A model generated the notes under the pieces. That model saw only the letters and a program-made list of their open reading frames with translations, searched no databases and was not told the origin of the DNA. Positions 1 through 7,506 of a stretch of 21,608 nucleotides of DNA are shown here, piece after piece (the first letter of the stretch is position 1; each line of letters starts with the position of its first letter). Where the stretch lies: contig JBEKZL010000123.1 of NCBI GenBank assembly GCA_049509915.1, positions 1 to 21,608 of the forward strand. The letters run 5' to 3'. The translations under genes and the position numbers were made by a program. The stretch is from JBEKYD01 sp049509915. Its GTDB lineage: Bacteria; Acidobacteriota; Terriglobia; Bryobacterales; Bryobacteraceae.

Positions 1-41
1 ACCGTCAGCAGTGTAGTTGATTCTACGGTCGCAACGCGCAT
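1..41 (-). CDS. 5' end of a KTSC-like small protein (partial)
   Basis: Thirteen codons are visible, reading MRVATVESTTLLT; the rest lies beyond the window edge. The start is supported by a GGAGG Shine-Dalgarno (complement of 49-53) seven nucleotides before the ATG at 41. A promoter-like pair lies upstream (TTCACT, complement of 101-106; TATTCT, complement of 78-83; 17-nt spacer). The opening resembles, from memory, KTSC-domain proteins, which often begin with M-R-x-x-x-V-x-S-T. This is inference from very few residues. The gene is divergent from the TldD-like operon and shares its 136-nt upstream region. Confidence 0.55.
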   Translation of the reverse strand, partial: MRVATVESTTLLT

Positions 42-77
42 AGGACAACCTCCTTCTGGAGGCATCAGCCCTAAAAC

Positions 78-106
78 AGAATAGCATTAAAATGCTGTTA
101 AGTGAA
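78..106 (-). promoter_or_regulatory. Candidate sigma70-type promoter of the leftward partial gene
   Basis: On the minus strand TTCACT (101-106) and TATTCT (78-83) are separated by exactly 17 nt, each matching consensus at four of six positions. Predicted transcription would begin near 71, giving a roughly 30-nt leader that contains the GGAGG at 49-53. The spacer holds the palindrome at 83-96. Confidence 0.35.
83..96. repeat. 14-bp palindrome AGCATTaaAATGCT (operator-like)
   Basis: Six-bp arms AGCATT and AATGCT flank a 2-nt centre. The palindrome lies between the -35 and -10 elements proposed for the leftward gene, where a repressor would block polymerase. It is AT-rich in a GC-rich genome. 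No T-run follows, so it does not look like a terminator. Confidence 0.4.
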
Positions 107-116
107 CAGTATTGGG

Positions 117-128
117 GCTAGGCCTAGC
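117..128. repeat. 12-bp perfect palindrome GCTAGGCCTAGC
   Basis: A perfect, uninterrupted palindrome in the divergent intergenic region, containing two copies of the usually rare tetranucleotide CTAG. It lies 50 nt before the TldD-like start codon and just upstream of a TATACA (129-134) that could be an alternative rightward -10. Operator function is inferred only from symmetry and position. Confidence 0.35.
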
Positions 129-162
129 TATACACCCGAGCGGGGATCGGCCGCGCCACCTC

Positions 163-171
163 TGTTATCCT
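163..171 (+). promoter_or_regulatory. Candidate extended -10 of the TldD-LptFG operon
   Basis: TGT-TATCCT has the TGn extension of an extended -10 promoter and ends six nucleotides before the TTG start at 178. Transcription would start about at the start codon, giving a leaderless mRNA. There is no Shine-Dalgarno before 178 and an in-frame stop at 172-174 rules out an earlier start. No good -35 is seen. Confidence 0.3.
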
Positions 172-177
172 TAAGTC

Positions 178-1899
178 TTGATCCCCTTTCGTTTTTTCCG
201 CGCGGCGATCCTGGTCCTGGCCGCCCTCGCCGCGGCTGCCCGACTGCGGGCTGCCGAAGGCAATGTTCTGCTCGATACGATGGCTGGTGAGTTGAGCCGC
301 AACTTCAACATTCTGAAGCAAAAGGCGGATCCGCCGCCGTACTTTCTGAGCTACGAGGTGACCGAGACCGATTACGCCACCATCGAGGGCACGCTGGGCG
401 CGATCGAAGGGACCAATCGGGTCAAGAGCCGGACCCTGGACACCTCGGTGCGGGTGGGTTCGCCGGAGCTCGATAACTATCATCCGGTGAACCTGGGCGG
501 GCGGGGCTCGGGCAGCGGCCAGGTGACGTCGGGGGCGATGCTTACGTTCGAAGACAACCCCAACGCGATTCGCCAGCGTCTGTGGCTGGATACGGACCGG
601 GCCTACCGGGCGGCATCGGAGCGCTTCATCCGGATCAAGACCAACAGCCAGGTGCAGGTTGCGAGCCGGGACACGTCGGCGGACTTTTCGAGCGAGCCGC
701 CCTCGGTGCAGGTGGAGCAGGCGCACAAGCTGCAGTTCGACCGGGAAAACTGGACCGAGCGGGTGCGGCGGCTGTCGGCGCGGTTCGGTAACTATACGAG
801 CGTACTGAACTCGCGGGTGACGGTATGGTGCCAGGACGAAACGCGCTATTTCGTCAACACGGAGGGTTCGCGGCTGGCTTTCGGGCGGGGCTACGCGCGG
901 GTGCTGATTTCGGCGTCGGGCAAGGCGGCCGACGGGACGGACGTGAGCCAGTTCGAGACGTTCGAAGCTCTACAGCCGGACGGGCTACCCGACGATAAAG
1001 TATTAGAGGCGGCGATAGACCGCGTGGCCGGCGACGTGGCCGCGCTGCTGCAGGCGCCGGAGGCGGAGCCGTTCGTGGGGCCGGCGATTTTCTCGGGCAA
1101 GGCGGCGGGCGTGTTTTTCCACGAAATTTTCGGCCACCGGGTGGAAGGGCACCGGCAGAAGGACGAGAGTGAAGGCCAGACGTTCACCAAGAGCGTGGGG
1201 GAAAAGGTGCTGCCGGATTTTCTATCGGTGGTGTTCGACCCGACCAAGAAGAAGATCGGCGGGGTGGATTTGAACGGCTGGTACGATTACGACGATGAAG
1301 GGGTGAAGGCCCGGCCCGTAATGGCGGTGGAGAACGGGGTGTTGAAGACGTTCCTGATGTCGCGCTCGCCGATTCAGGGCTTCGATCATTCCAACGGCCA
1401 CGGGCGGCGGCAGCCGGGGCTGGAGCCGGTTTCACGGCAATCGAACCTGATTGTGGAAAGCGCGCACGCGGTTTCCGGCGACCGGCTGCGGGCCATGCTG
1501 ATCGAAGAAGCCAAGCGGCAGAACAAGCCGTACGGACTCTATTTCCGCGATATCACCGGCGGATTTACGACCACCCAGAGGGCCGGCCTGCAGGCCTTCA
1601 AGGTGATTCCCACCGTGGTGTACCGGGTGTACGTGGACGGGCGGCCGGACGAACTGGTGCGGGGCGCCGATATCGTGGGCACGCCACTGGCGAGCTTCGC
1701 CAAGATTCTGGCGACGGGCGACCATGCGGAAGTTTTCAACGGCTACTGCGGGGCGGAGTCGGGCAGTGTGCCGGTATCGGCGGTATCGCCGGCGATTCTG
1801 GTGTCGGAAATCGAGATCGAGAAGAAAGCCAAGGCCAACGACCGGCCCCCGTTGTTGCCGCAGCCCACCTCGATGGAGCCGAAGGGAGGGGCGCGGTGA
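178..1899 (+). CDS. Exported TldD/PmbA-family metallopeptidase (intact metal site)
   Basis: A 573-residue member of the TldD/PmbA (peptidase U62) family. The TldD fold is clear: residues 315-320 read HEIFGH, the family's HExxxH zinc motif, followed by RVEGH. C524 in the segment GYCGAESGSVPV corresponds to the third metal ligand, a Cys near the C-terminus of E. coli TldD. Unlike cytosolic TldD, this protein begins with a basic stretch and an Ala/Leu core (residues 5-25) ending near LRA-AE, a plausible Sec signal peptide, so it probably acts in the periplasm or at the envelope. It is longer than E. coli TldD (about 480 residues). The start is TTG at 178, directly after an in-frame stop at 172. 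The stop overlaps the next gene by four nucleotides (GTGA), indicating translational coupling. The substrate is unknown; family members cleave unfolded or modified peptides. Confidence 0.85.
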   Translation: MIPFRFFRAAILVLAALAAAARLRAAEGNVLLDTMAGELSRNFNILKQKADPPPYFLSYEVTETDYATIEGTLGAIEGTNRVKSRTLDTSVRVGSPELDNYHPVNLGGRGSGSGQVTSGAMLTFEDNPNAIRQRLWLDTDRAYRAASERFIRIKTNSQVQVASRDTSADFSSEPPSVQVEQAHKLQFDRENWTERVRRLSARFGNYTSVLNSRVTVWCQDETRYFVNTEGSRLAFGRGYARVLISASGKAADGTDVSQFETFEALQPDGLPDDKVLEAAIDRVAGDVAALLQAPEAEPFVGPAIFSGKAAGVFFHEIFGHRVEGHRQKDESEGQTFTKSVGEKVLPDFLSVVFDPTKKKIGGVDLNGWYDYDDEGVKARPVMAVENGVLKTFLMSRSPIQGFDHSNGHGRRQPGLEPVSRQSNLIVESAHAVSGDRLRAMLIEEAKRQNKPYGLYFRDITGGFTTTQRAGLQAFKVIPTVVYRVYVDGRPDELVRGADIVGTPLASFAKILATGDHAEVFNGYCGAESGSVPVSAVSPAILVSEIEIEKKAKANDRPPLLPQPTSMEPKGGAR

Positions 1900-3680
1900 A
1901 CCGCCGGGGGTTGCACCAAATGGCCGCGGGCGTAGCGATGGCGATGGCAGCCGCGACCGCGATTTATGCCCAGGATGCGGATTCCGGCCAGACGCTGAAA
2001 GCCATGCACGACGAAGCTATGCGCTCGCTGACGCTGGCGGTGGCGAACCTGGAAAAGCCGTACTTCGTGGAGTACGTGCTGGACCAGGAGGACGTGTTCA
2101 GCGTGTCGGCGACCTTGGGCGGATTGCTTTCGCGCAACCGGGAACAGCTTCGGGCGCCGGAAGTACACGTGCGGGTGGGCGACTACAAGTTCGACAACGG
2201 CAATTTCGCCGGGGCGGGATTCAGTGGAAGGTTTCAGGGCCGTCTGCCGCTGGAAGCGTCCTACGACCTGGTGCGGCGCCATTTCTGGCTGGCCACCGAC
2301 GCAGCTTACAAGAGCGCGGTGGAAGCGATTGCGCGCAAGCGGGCGGCGCTGCGGAACGTAGCGGAGAGCGGCGGCCGGCTGGACGATTTCGGCCGCGTGG
2401 CGCCGCTGCAGGCGGTGCGCGAACTGGGCCGTTTGTCGATCGACGAGGACGCCTGGGCGGCGCGGGTGCGCATGCTTTCGAGGGTGTTCGCGTCCTACCC
2501 GGCGGTGAAGGATTCGCGGGTCGACCTGGAAGCCAACGCGGGCGGCTACTACGTGGTGAATTCCGAAGGCACCGAGGTGAGGGTGCCGGAAGACGTAACG
2601 TTTCTTCGCATTCGCGCCATGGCACTGAGCGCGGATGGATCGGCGGTGCGGGATCTGGCCGGCTTTCACGCTATCGAACCGGCCGGGATGCCGGGCGACA
2701 CGGAACTAGTGGCGGGAGCGCTTCATGCGGCGGCCAACGTAACCGCGCTGGCGGCGGCGCCCAAGGGCGAAGATTACAACGGGCCGGTGCTGTTCGAGGG
2801 AACTGCCGGGGCGCAGTTGATGGCCGAAGTGGTGGGCCGTAACGTGGTCCTGGCCCGCAAGCCCGAAGGCGGACGCGGCGGCGCATTTCTGGCCAGCGAA
2901 TACGAAGGGCGGGTCGGCTCGCGGGTGCTGCCGGAATCGTTCGACGTGGTGGACGATCCAACCCAGAAAGTATGGCGCGGCCGGCCGCTGTTCGGCGCCT
3001 ATGAAGTGGACCGGGAAGGGGTGGCGGCGCAACCGGTGAGCCTGATCGAACAGGGTGTGCTGAAAACCTTTCTGCTGACGCGCCAGCCGGTGAAAGGCAT
3101 GCGGGGCTCGAACGGACACGGGCGTCTGCCGGGGGCATACGGCGCGGCCGAAGCCGGGATCGGCAATCTCTTTGTGCGGTCGAGCGAGGCGACGCCGGCG
3201 GGCGAGTTGAAACGCAAACTGATCGAGGCGATTCAGGCGCGGAGTAAGCCGTACGGCATCCTGGTGCGCAAGCTGGATTTTCCCTCGTCGGCGCCGTTCG
3301 ACGAAGTGCGGCGCCTGTTGAGCGAGACCTCGGGGATGGCGCAGCCTGTAAGCGCACCGGTGCTGGCGTACAAGGTGTATCCCGACGGGCGGGAGGAGTT
3401 GATTCGCGGGGTCGAATTCAAGGGATTGAACGCGCGCTCGCTGAAGGACATTCTGGCGGCGGGCGACGACGCCAACGTTTTCGAGTACATGGACAACGGC
3501 GGCCCGCTGGCGGTGCTGGGCGCCGGCTCGTTCACCATCGAAGCGTGCGTGGTGGCGCCATCGGTGCTGGTCGACGATCTGGAGCTTCGGCCGGTTGAGG
3601 AAGAACTGCCCAAGCTGCCGGTGGTGCCGGCGCCCGAATCGATCGAGGCAGGGCCGGTCGCGCCGGAGCCGGTAAAGTAA
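1896..3680 (+). CDS. Exported TldD/PmbA-like paralogue lacking the zinc site
   Basis: A 594-residue paralogue of the preceding protein, with the same domain order and shared segments (for example NGHGR and SKPYGI near the core, LVDDLEL at the end). The metal site is gone: the segment matching HEIFGH reads AEVVGR (residues 310-315), so both histidines are replaced by Ala and Arg, and the C-terminal Cys has no equivalent in the aligned segment EYMDNGG. It is therefore expected to be catalytically inactive and may be the structural partner of the active copy, as TldE is for TldD in enterobacteria. A signal peptide is likely (MAAGVAMAMAAATAIYAQ, residues 9-26). The GTG start at 1896 sits in a GTGA overlap and is preceded by a purine-rich GAAGGGAGGG at 1881-1890. 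Confidence 0.82.
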   Translation: MNRRGLHQMAAGVAMAMAAATAIYAQDADSGQTLKAMHDEAMRSLTLAVANLEKPYFVEYVLDQEDVFSVSATLGGLLSRNREQLRAPEVHVRVGDYKFDNGNFAGAGFSGRFQGRLPLEASYDLVRRHFWLATDAAYKSAVEAIARKRAALRNVAESGGRLDDFGRVAPLQAVRELGRLSIDEDAWAARVRMLSRVFASYPAVKDSRVDLEANAGGYYVVNSEGTEVRVPEDVTFLRIRAMALSADGSAVRDLAGFHAIEPAGMPGDTELVAGALHAAANVTALAAAPKGEDYNGPVLFEGTAGAQLMAEVVGRNVVLARKPEGGRGGAFLASEYEGRVGSRVLPESFDVVDDPTQKVWRGRPLFGAYEVDREGVAAQPVSLIEQGVLKTFLLTRQPVKGMRGSNGHGRLPGAYGAAEAGIGNLFVRSSEATPAGELKRKLIEAIQARSKPYGILVRKLDFPSSAPFDEVRRLLSETSGMAQPVSAPVLAYKVYPDGREELIRGVEFKGLNARSLKDILAAGDDANVFEYMDNGGPLAVLGAGSFTIEACVVAPSVLVDDLELRPVEEELPKLPVVPAPESIEAGPVAPEPVK

Positions 3681-3685
3681 GCCCT

Positions 3686-6091
3686 GTGTTCCGAATACTC
3701 GGTCGATATGTCTTCCGCGAAGTGGTGGAAAGCGCCCTGCTGGGCACGCTGCTGGCGACCTTTATCATTTTCCTGCAGTACGCGGATAAGCTGTTCGCGG
3801 CGCTGGTGAGCTCGAACAACGTGAGCGTGGGGACGGTGCTGGCGCTGCTGGGATGGACGCTGCCGCCGGTGCTGCCCCTCACCATTCCGTTCGGCGTGCT
3901 GGTGGGGATTCTGATCGGGCTGGGGCGGATGGCGGCGGATGGCGAAATCGTGGCCATGCGGGCGGCCGGAGTTTCGAGCCGCACGGTGATCGCGCCGGTG
4001 CTGGCATTCGCATCCCTGGGGATGGGCATGGCGGCGTACGCCGAACTGCGGCTGACGCCGCTGGCCTATCGCCAGAGCACGCACATCCTCAACGACATTC
4101 TGGCCACGCAGCTTTCGGCGGCGATCGAGCCGCGCGTCTTCAACGAGAACTTCCCCAATAAGATTCTGTACGTGGACGATGTCGTCACCGGGTCGGTGGA
4201 CAAGTGGAGAAGGGTGTTCGTCGCCGATATCACCCCGCCCGAGCAACGGCAGAACGGGATGCGTGACAAGGCCGATGGGCCCATGATCACGCTGGCGCGG
4301 GAGGCGATCGCGGTTTCCGACCCGCGCCACAACCGCATCGAGCTGACCCTGGAAGATTACACCCAGCACGAAATGGGCAAAGACCGGCGTGCCAACGACA
4401 GTTCGGCCCCTTACGGGGTGCAGGCGCTGGATGCCTCGCCCCCGGATCTGAAGACACTGCGATCGAGCGCCATGAATACGCGCGAGCTGATGCGGTATCC
4501 GCGCAACGGGCCGGACTACACCGAAGTCCAGATCGAGTTGCACAAGCGCTTTTCCCTCCCGCTGGCCTGCATCACGCTGGCGCTGGTGGGAATTCCGCTG
4601 GGCGTGGCCACGCGCAAGGGGGGCAAATCGGCCGGGTACGTGATCGCGCTGTTCCTGGGGTTCTTCTGTTACAACCTGTCGTCGCTGGCCTTGATCGGAG
4701 TGGCCAAACAGCACACCCTGCCGGTGCCAGTGGCGCTATGGCTGCCCAACGCGGCGTTTTTCGTGGCCGGCGTCGTCTTTCTCTATCGGATGGAATCGCC
4801 GGGCGACCGCGATCTGTTGGGCGGGCTGAACGATGTTTTCGGACGCGTGACCGGACTGTTCCGGGCGAAGCGTAATGCGCCGCGCGTGGAAGAGGTCGCG
4901 CCGGGCGATGAGCCGGCGGCGGCTAGCGAAATCCGGGCGGAGCCGCGTACCATGCGCCGCCGCCTGCCGCTGCTGCCGCAAATTCTGGATACCTACCTGT
5001 TGTCGAGCTTCCTGTTCTACCTGGCCGTGATGCTGGCCAGCCTGGTGTCGATGCTGCTGGTGTACAACTTTTTCGATCTGATGGGCGACATGGTCAAGAA
5101 CCGGATCCCGCTCAGCAAGATGTTCACCTACCTGTTTTTCCTGACGCCGGAGCTGATTTACGAACTGTTTCCGTTCGGAGTGCTGGTGGCGGTGCTGGTG
5201 CAATTGGGGGTGCTCAGCAAGCAGAACGAAATCACCGCGTTTCGCGCCTGCGGGGTGAGCTTGTACCGGCTGGCCACGCCGATCCTGGTGGCGGGGGTGC
5301 TGTTTTCGGGAGGTCTGTTCGCCTTCGATCACTACTACGTGCCAGGGGCCAACCTCAAGCAGGACGCGCTGCGGGACGTGATCAAGAACCGGCCGACGCA
5401 GACCTACTATCGCACCGACCGCAAGTGGATCATGGGCTATGGGGCGCACCGGATCTACTACTACCGCTATTTCGACACCTCGGCGCACGTGATGTTGGGG
5501 GTGAACGTATTCGAGTTGGACCCGCGGCCCGGAGCGTTCCGAATGCAGCGGGAAATCGTCGCCCAGCGGGCTACCTGGAATCCTTCGATCCGAACGTGGG
5601 TGTTCGAAAACGGCTGGAGTTGCACCTTCGACAACACCGCCTGCAGCCACTTCACCCCGTTCAGCGAAAACGACCCCAACCAGGTGGCGACTTTTCCGGA
5701 GTTGACCGAGCCTCCCGACTATTTTCTGCCGCAGGGAATGCAGGAGAAGCAGATGACCTTCCTGCAACTGGAGCGGCTGATCGGCGAGTTGGAGCAGCGC
5801 GGTTACCCGACCGTAAAGCAGCACGTGCAGTTGTACCTGAAGTTCGCCGCGCCGCTGTTCGCGCTCATCATGGCCATGATCGCAGTGCCGTTCGGATTCC
5901 GCGTGGGTAACCGCGGCGCCATGGCGGGCATCGGGCAGAGCCTGGCGATTGGGGTTTCTTACCGCGGCTTGGGCATCCTGTTCGAGAAGGTCGGGGACGC
6001 GAACCTGCTGCCGCCCACAATGGCAGCCTTCTCGCCCGACGTGCTCTTCGGACTCGCCGGACTGTACCTGCTGCTGCGCATGCGAAGCTGA
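3686..6091 (+). CDS. LptF-LptG fused permease of the LPS export ABC transporter
   Basis: An 801-residue inner-membrane protein containing two complete YjgP/YjgQ-type permease halves. Half 1 (about 1-370) has membrane segments near 15-33, 50-80, 98-117, 288-306, 314-338 and 345-366 around a periplasmic domain (about 120-285). A charged linker (about 370-428) leads to half 2, with segments near 435-461, 478-511, 528-548, 716-737, 745-765 and 780-798 and a periplasmic domain (about 550-710). Matching cytoplasmic coupling helices are visible: GEIVAMRAAGVSS (86-98) and NEITAFRACGVSL (514-526). In the known Lpt system LptF and LptG are separate and pair with LptB ATPase to extract LPS from the inner membrane. 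Here both would come from one chain, fixing 1:1 stoichiometry. The GTG start lies five nucleotides after the upstream stop, so this is part of the TldD-like operon; no strong Shine-Dalgarno is present. Confidence 0.9.
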   Translation: MFRILGRYVFREVVESALLGTLLATFIIFLQYADKLFAALVSSNNVSVGTVLALLGWTLPPVLPLTIPFGVLVGILIGLGRMAADGEIVAMRAAGVSSRTVIAPVLAFASLGMGMAAYAELRLTPLAYRQSTHILNDILATQLSAAIEPRVFNENFPNKILYVDDVVTGSVDKWRRVFVADITPPEQRQNGMRDKADGPMITLAREAIAVSDPRHNRIELTLEDYTQHEMGKDRRANDSSAPYGVQALDASPPDLKTLRSSAMNTRELMRYPRNGPDYTEVQIELHKRFSLPLACITLALVGIPLGVATRKGGKSAGYVIALFLGFFCYNLSSLALIGVAKQHTLPVPVALWLPNAAFFVAGVVFLYRMESPGDRDLLGGLNDVFGRVTGLFRAKRNAPRVEEVAPGDEPAAASEIRAEPRTMRRRLPLLPQILDTYLLSSFLFYLAVMLASLVSMLLVYNFFDLMGDMVKNRIPLSKMFTYLFFLTPELIYELFPFGVLVAVLVQLGVLSKQNEITAFRACGVSLYRLATPILVAGVLFSGGLFAFDHYYVPGANLKQDALRDVIKNRPTQTYYRTDRKWIMGYGAHRIYYYRYFDTSAHVMLGVNVFELDPRPGAFRMQREIVAQRATWNPSIRTWVFENGWSCTFDNTACSHFTPFSENDPNQVATFPELTEPPDYFLPQGMQEKQMTFLQLERLIGELEQRGYPTVKQHVQLYLKFAAPLFALIMAMIAVPFGFRVGNRGAMAGIGQSLAIGVSYRGLGILFEKVGDANLLPPTMAAFSPDVLFGLAGLYLLLRMRS

Positions 6092-6112
6092 CCGAGGGTC
6101 CGCGATCCGGCT

Positions 6113-6673
6113 TTACCGCCCCCCGACCACCAGGTCATTCGTCACAGAAAACACGTTAGGAACCGAATTGGCGCGGATTCCCGCCAGGTTTTTGTCGGCG
6201 GCGGAATCCACCACTCCTACCAGCGTCACTTTGCCGTTATCCACGATGATATGGATCGAGGCGACGGCCTGCTGGGCGTAGCGGTAGAGGTCGCCGAAGC
6301 CGTAGATCGCGCGATATTCGGCCCGCCGGGTCTGATCGTCCATCGGCGAGAGAGGCAGAACCTGGATCTCGTTGTTGACCCGCTCCACACCCTCGACGCC
6401 TTTCACCACGTTTTCGGCATCGCTCTTCAAGGTGGGCCGCACGACTTGGCCGTAAAGTGTTACGACGTTGCCGTCCACACGATATGCGAGGTTATCGAAG
6501 ACGCTGTAATAGGGCAGCATTACCAACTGGTGGCGCACCTCGCGCGTCAACCGGTCCTGACCCGCCGAGCCGGAGCGGGAAGTTGCCCCTTCATCTTTTT
6601 GAGCGGAGGCCGAAAGCAGGCTTAGTGCCGCTGTAAGTGCGGTGGCGCATAGATACACCGTCAGGTTCTTCAT
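6113..6673 (-). CDS. Exported double-BON-domain protein
   Basis: A 186-residue protein with an N-terminal signal peptide (hydrophobic residues 5-20, likely cleavage after SASA, residue 24) and two BON domains: residues 41-106 (conserved core NVVTLYGQV, then GVERVNNEIQV) and about 113-184 (GKVTLVGVVDS, then VFSVTNDLVV). BON domains are found in osmotic-shock proteins such as OsmY and in secretins, and are thought to bind membranes or phospholipids, so a periplasmic or envelope-stress role is likely. The start at 6673 is chosen because GGGAG lies five nucleotides upstream and it gives a proper signal peptide; the frame is open further 5' but adds 26 residues with no export signal at the front. 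The gene converges on the LptFG fusion with a 21-nt gap. Confidence 0.8.
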   Translation of the reverse strand: MKNLTVYLCATALTAALSLLSASAQKDEGATSRSGSAGQDRLTREVRHQLVMLPYYSVFDNLAYRVDGNVVTLYGQVVRPTLKSDAENVVKGVEGVERVNNEIQVLPLSPMDDQTRRAEYRAIYGFGDLYRYAQQAVASIHIIVDNGKVTLVGVVDSAADKNLAGIRANSVPNVFSVTNDLVVGGR

Positions 6674-6731
6674 ATACTCTCCCAGTTTCTCCGGATGGTC
6701 GGAATCCCCGATACCGTCGTTAGCTGATGCA

Positions 6732-6737
6732 ATTATA
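6732..6737 (-). promoter_or_regulatory. Candidate -10 element of the BON gene
   Basis: Perfect TATAAT on the minus strand in the context GTATAATTG, 58 nt before the BON start codon. No recognisable -35 lies 16-18 nt upstream. The same nonamer occurs upstream of the small membrane protein gene (complement of 7499-7507). Confidence 0.35.
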
Positions 6738-6956
6738 CGTCGACCTTCCATCCGGGCACCGTATGGTTTTTCGCGTCCGTCGCGGCTTGCCGGAAGTATT
6801 CGTGCGCAACCGCTCTCTCACGGGTTCGGAAAGTGCCGCGACCGTGAGGGAGTTGCCATATATGGGCCGTGGGGCAGGCCCTTCCGCTTCCGCCTATACC
6901 TAGCACCTTCGGTTGTCAACCGGCGCCTCGGCCGGTGTGCGAAATCAGAAACTGGA

Positions 6957-6975
6957 GGGCTCTTGGACGGAGCCC
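6957..6975 (-). terminator. Stem-loop after the small membrane protein gene
   Basis: Reading leftward, GGGCTC and GAGCCC form a perfect 6-bp stem with a 7-nt loop starting 11 nt after the stop of the 6987-7409 gene. It is followed by a modestly T-rich stretch (TCCAGTTTCTGATTT), so it is a plausible though weak intrinsic terminator. Confidence 0.4.
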
Positions 6976-6986
6976 GGTTGCGGTCG

Positions 6987-7409
6987 CTAATGCATTCCAG
7001 CCGCGGCGGCGAGAGCTTGGTTTGGCGTTGCCGAGGCAATCATGAGGGCTGCTGCCGCGTCGGCGGGCTTACCGGCCGCGATGGCCGCGGTTTTTTGCAG
7101 CACGTCCTTTTCCGTCTCGCTCTTAAACCACTTCGCGCCGCCGAATCCCAGCAGGAGCGCATTGGCAATATCGGCCGTCGAGAAGGTGGGCGGAGGGCCG
7201 GCTGAGGCGGAGAAGACAAATGCTTTCGCCATTCCCCAGGAAGCAACCGCGGCCGCGGCGCCTACAAAAACCGTCCCCATATAGCCGGGCTGGAGCACGC
7301 CGTTTTCGACCCTTGGCAGATGCAGCCCGCTGTCCCCTATGAAAACATTGACGAAGCCGCCCGCGGCTCCGCAAACAACCACGATGAGGATCATCCATCC
7401 GATGTTCAT
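6987..7409 (-). CDS. Small membrane protein of unknown function
   Basis: A 140-residue protein I do not recognise. Residues 3-24 form a hydrophobic helix (WMILIVVVCGAAGGFVNVF), residues 43-69 a second, Gly/Ala-rich helix (from YMGTVFVGAAAAVASWGMAK), and 78-95 a weaker third (DIANALLLGFGGAKWF). The C-terminal 45 residues are a charged then Ala-rich, probably helical tail (KSETEKDVLQ, then repeated Ala). Helix 2 with its WG and the following loop resembles small holin-like or DUF-type membrane proteins, but no family can be named. The start at 7409 follows an AAGGAG Shine-Dalgarno at 12-nt spacing; an open extension further 5' adds about 50 residues unlike the rest. It lies between the BON gene and the amidohydrolase, same direction, with gaps over 200 nt, so it is probably transcribed alone. 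Confidence 0.65.
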   Translation of the reverse strand: MNIGWMILIVVVCGAAGGFVNVFIGDSGLHLPRVENGVLQPGYMGTVFVGAAAAVASWGMAKAFVFSASAGPPPTFSTADIANALLLGFGGAKWFKSETEKDVLQKTAAIAAGKPADAAAALMIASATPNQALAAAAGMH

Positions 7410-7500
7410 GCCGTTCGGTTCTCCTTTCACTCGATTCGGTCCGGCGCGCAGCGTGCCGGAACGCGAATCCGAATTCCACGGTTTGCTCCGTAGGTGGTCA

Positions 7501-7506
7501 ATTATA
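7501..7506 (-). promoter_or_regulatory. Candidate -10 element of the small membrane protein gene
   Basis: Perfect TATAAT on the minus strand within GTATAATTG, 91 nt before the ATG at 7409. No clear -35 is found. Just upstream, 7532-7556 and 7559-7577 form an imperfect tandem duplication ending ACAAAACTCC and AACAAACTCC, perhaps a binding site. Nothing else stands out between 7410 and 7642. Confidence 0.35.

Larger units (their letters stand above)
6674..6986. other. Intergenic region with several inverted repeats and no convincing gene
   Basis: This 313-nt gap holds a minus-strand TATAAT (complement of 6732-6737) that could serve the BON gene. It also holds an inverted repeat CTCACGG/CCGTGAG (6817-6823 and 6842-6848), the palindrome CCATATATGG (6856-6865), GGGCC/GGCCC (6864-6868 and 6877-6881), and ACCGGC/GCCGGT with a 6-nt loop just after 6918. 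A minus-strand TTGACA (complement of 6914-6919) is followed after a short 15-nt spacer by TATAGG (complement of 6893-6898), a second possible promoter. Open frames here are short and look like chance. A small RNA or long 5' leader is possible but unproven. Confidence 0.4.

Noticed and set aside
49..62. CCTCC-TTCT-GGAGG hairpin read as a terminator
   Set aside because: No T-run follows, and the GGAGG on the minus strand is better explained as the Shine-Dalgarno of the leftward gene.
124..726. 200-codon minus-strand frame overlapping the first TldD-like gene
   Set aside because: Arg-rich, no motif, antisense to a clearly coding region.
3233..4714. 493-codon open frame on the minus strand opposite the permease
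   Set aside because: It is very rich in His, Arg and Gln, has no domain pattern and lies antisense to the LptF half; long antisense frames are common in high-GC genes.
4736..5824. 362-codon minus-strand frame opposite the second permease half
   Set aside because: Same His/Gln/Arg-rich composition and no recognisable motif; explained by the codon pattern of the real gene.
6856..6865. CCATATATGG resembling a eukaryotic CArG box
   Set aside because: The resemblance has no meaning in bacteria; kept only as one of several palindromes in the gap.
6818..7039. 73-codon minus-strand frame between the BON and membrane genes
   Set aside because: Overlaps the membrane gene, is Arg/Pro-rich and has no ribosome binding site; treated as intergenic noise.
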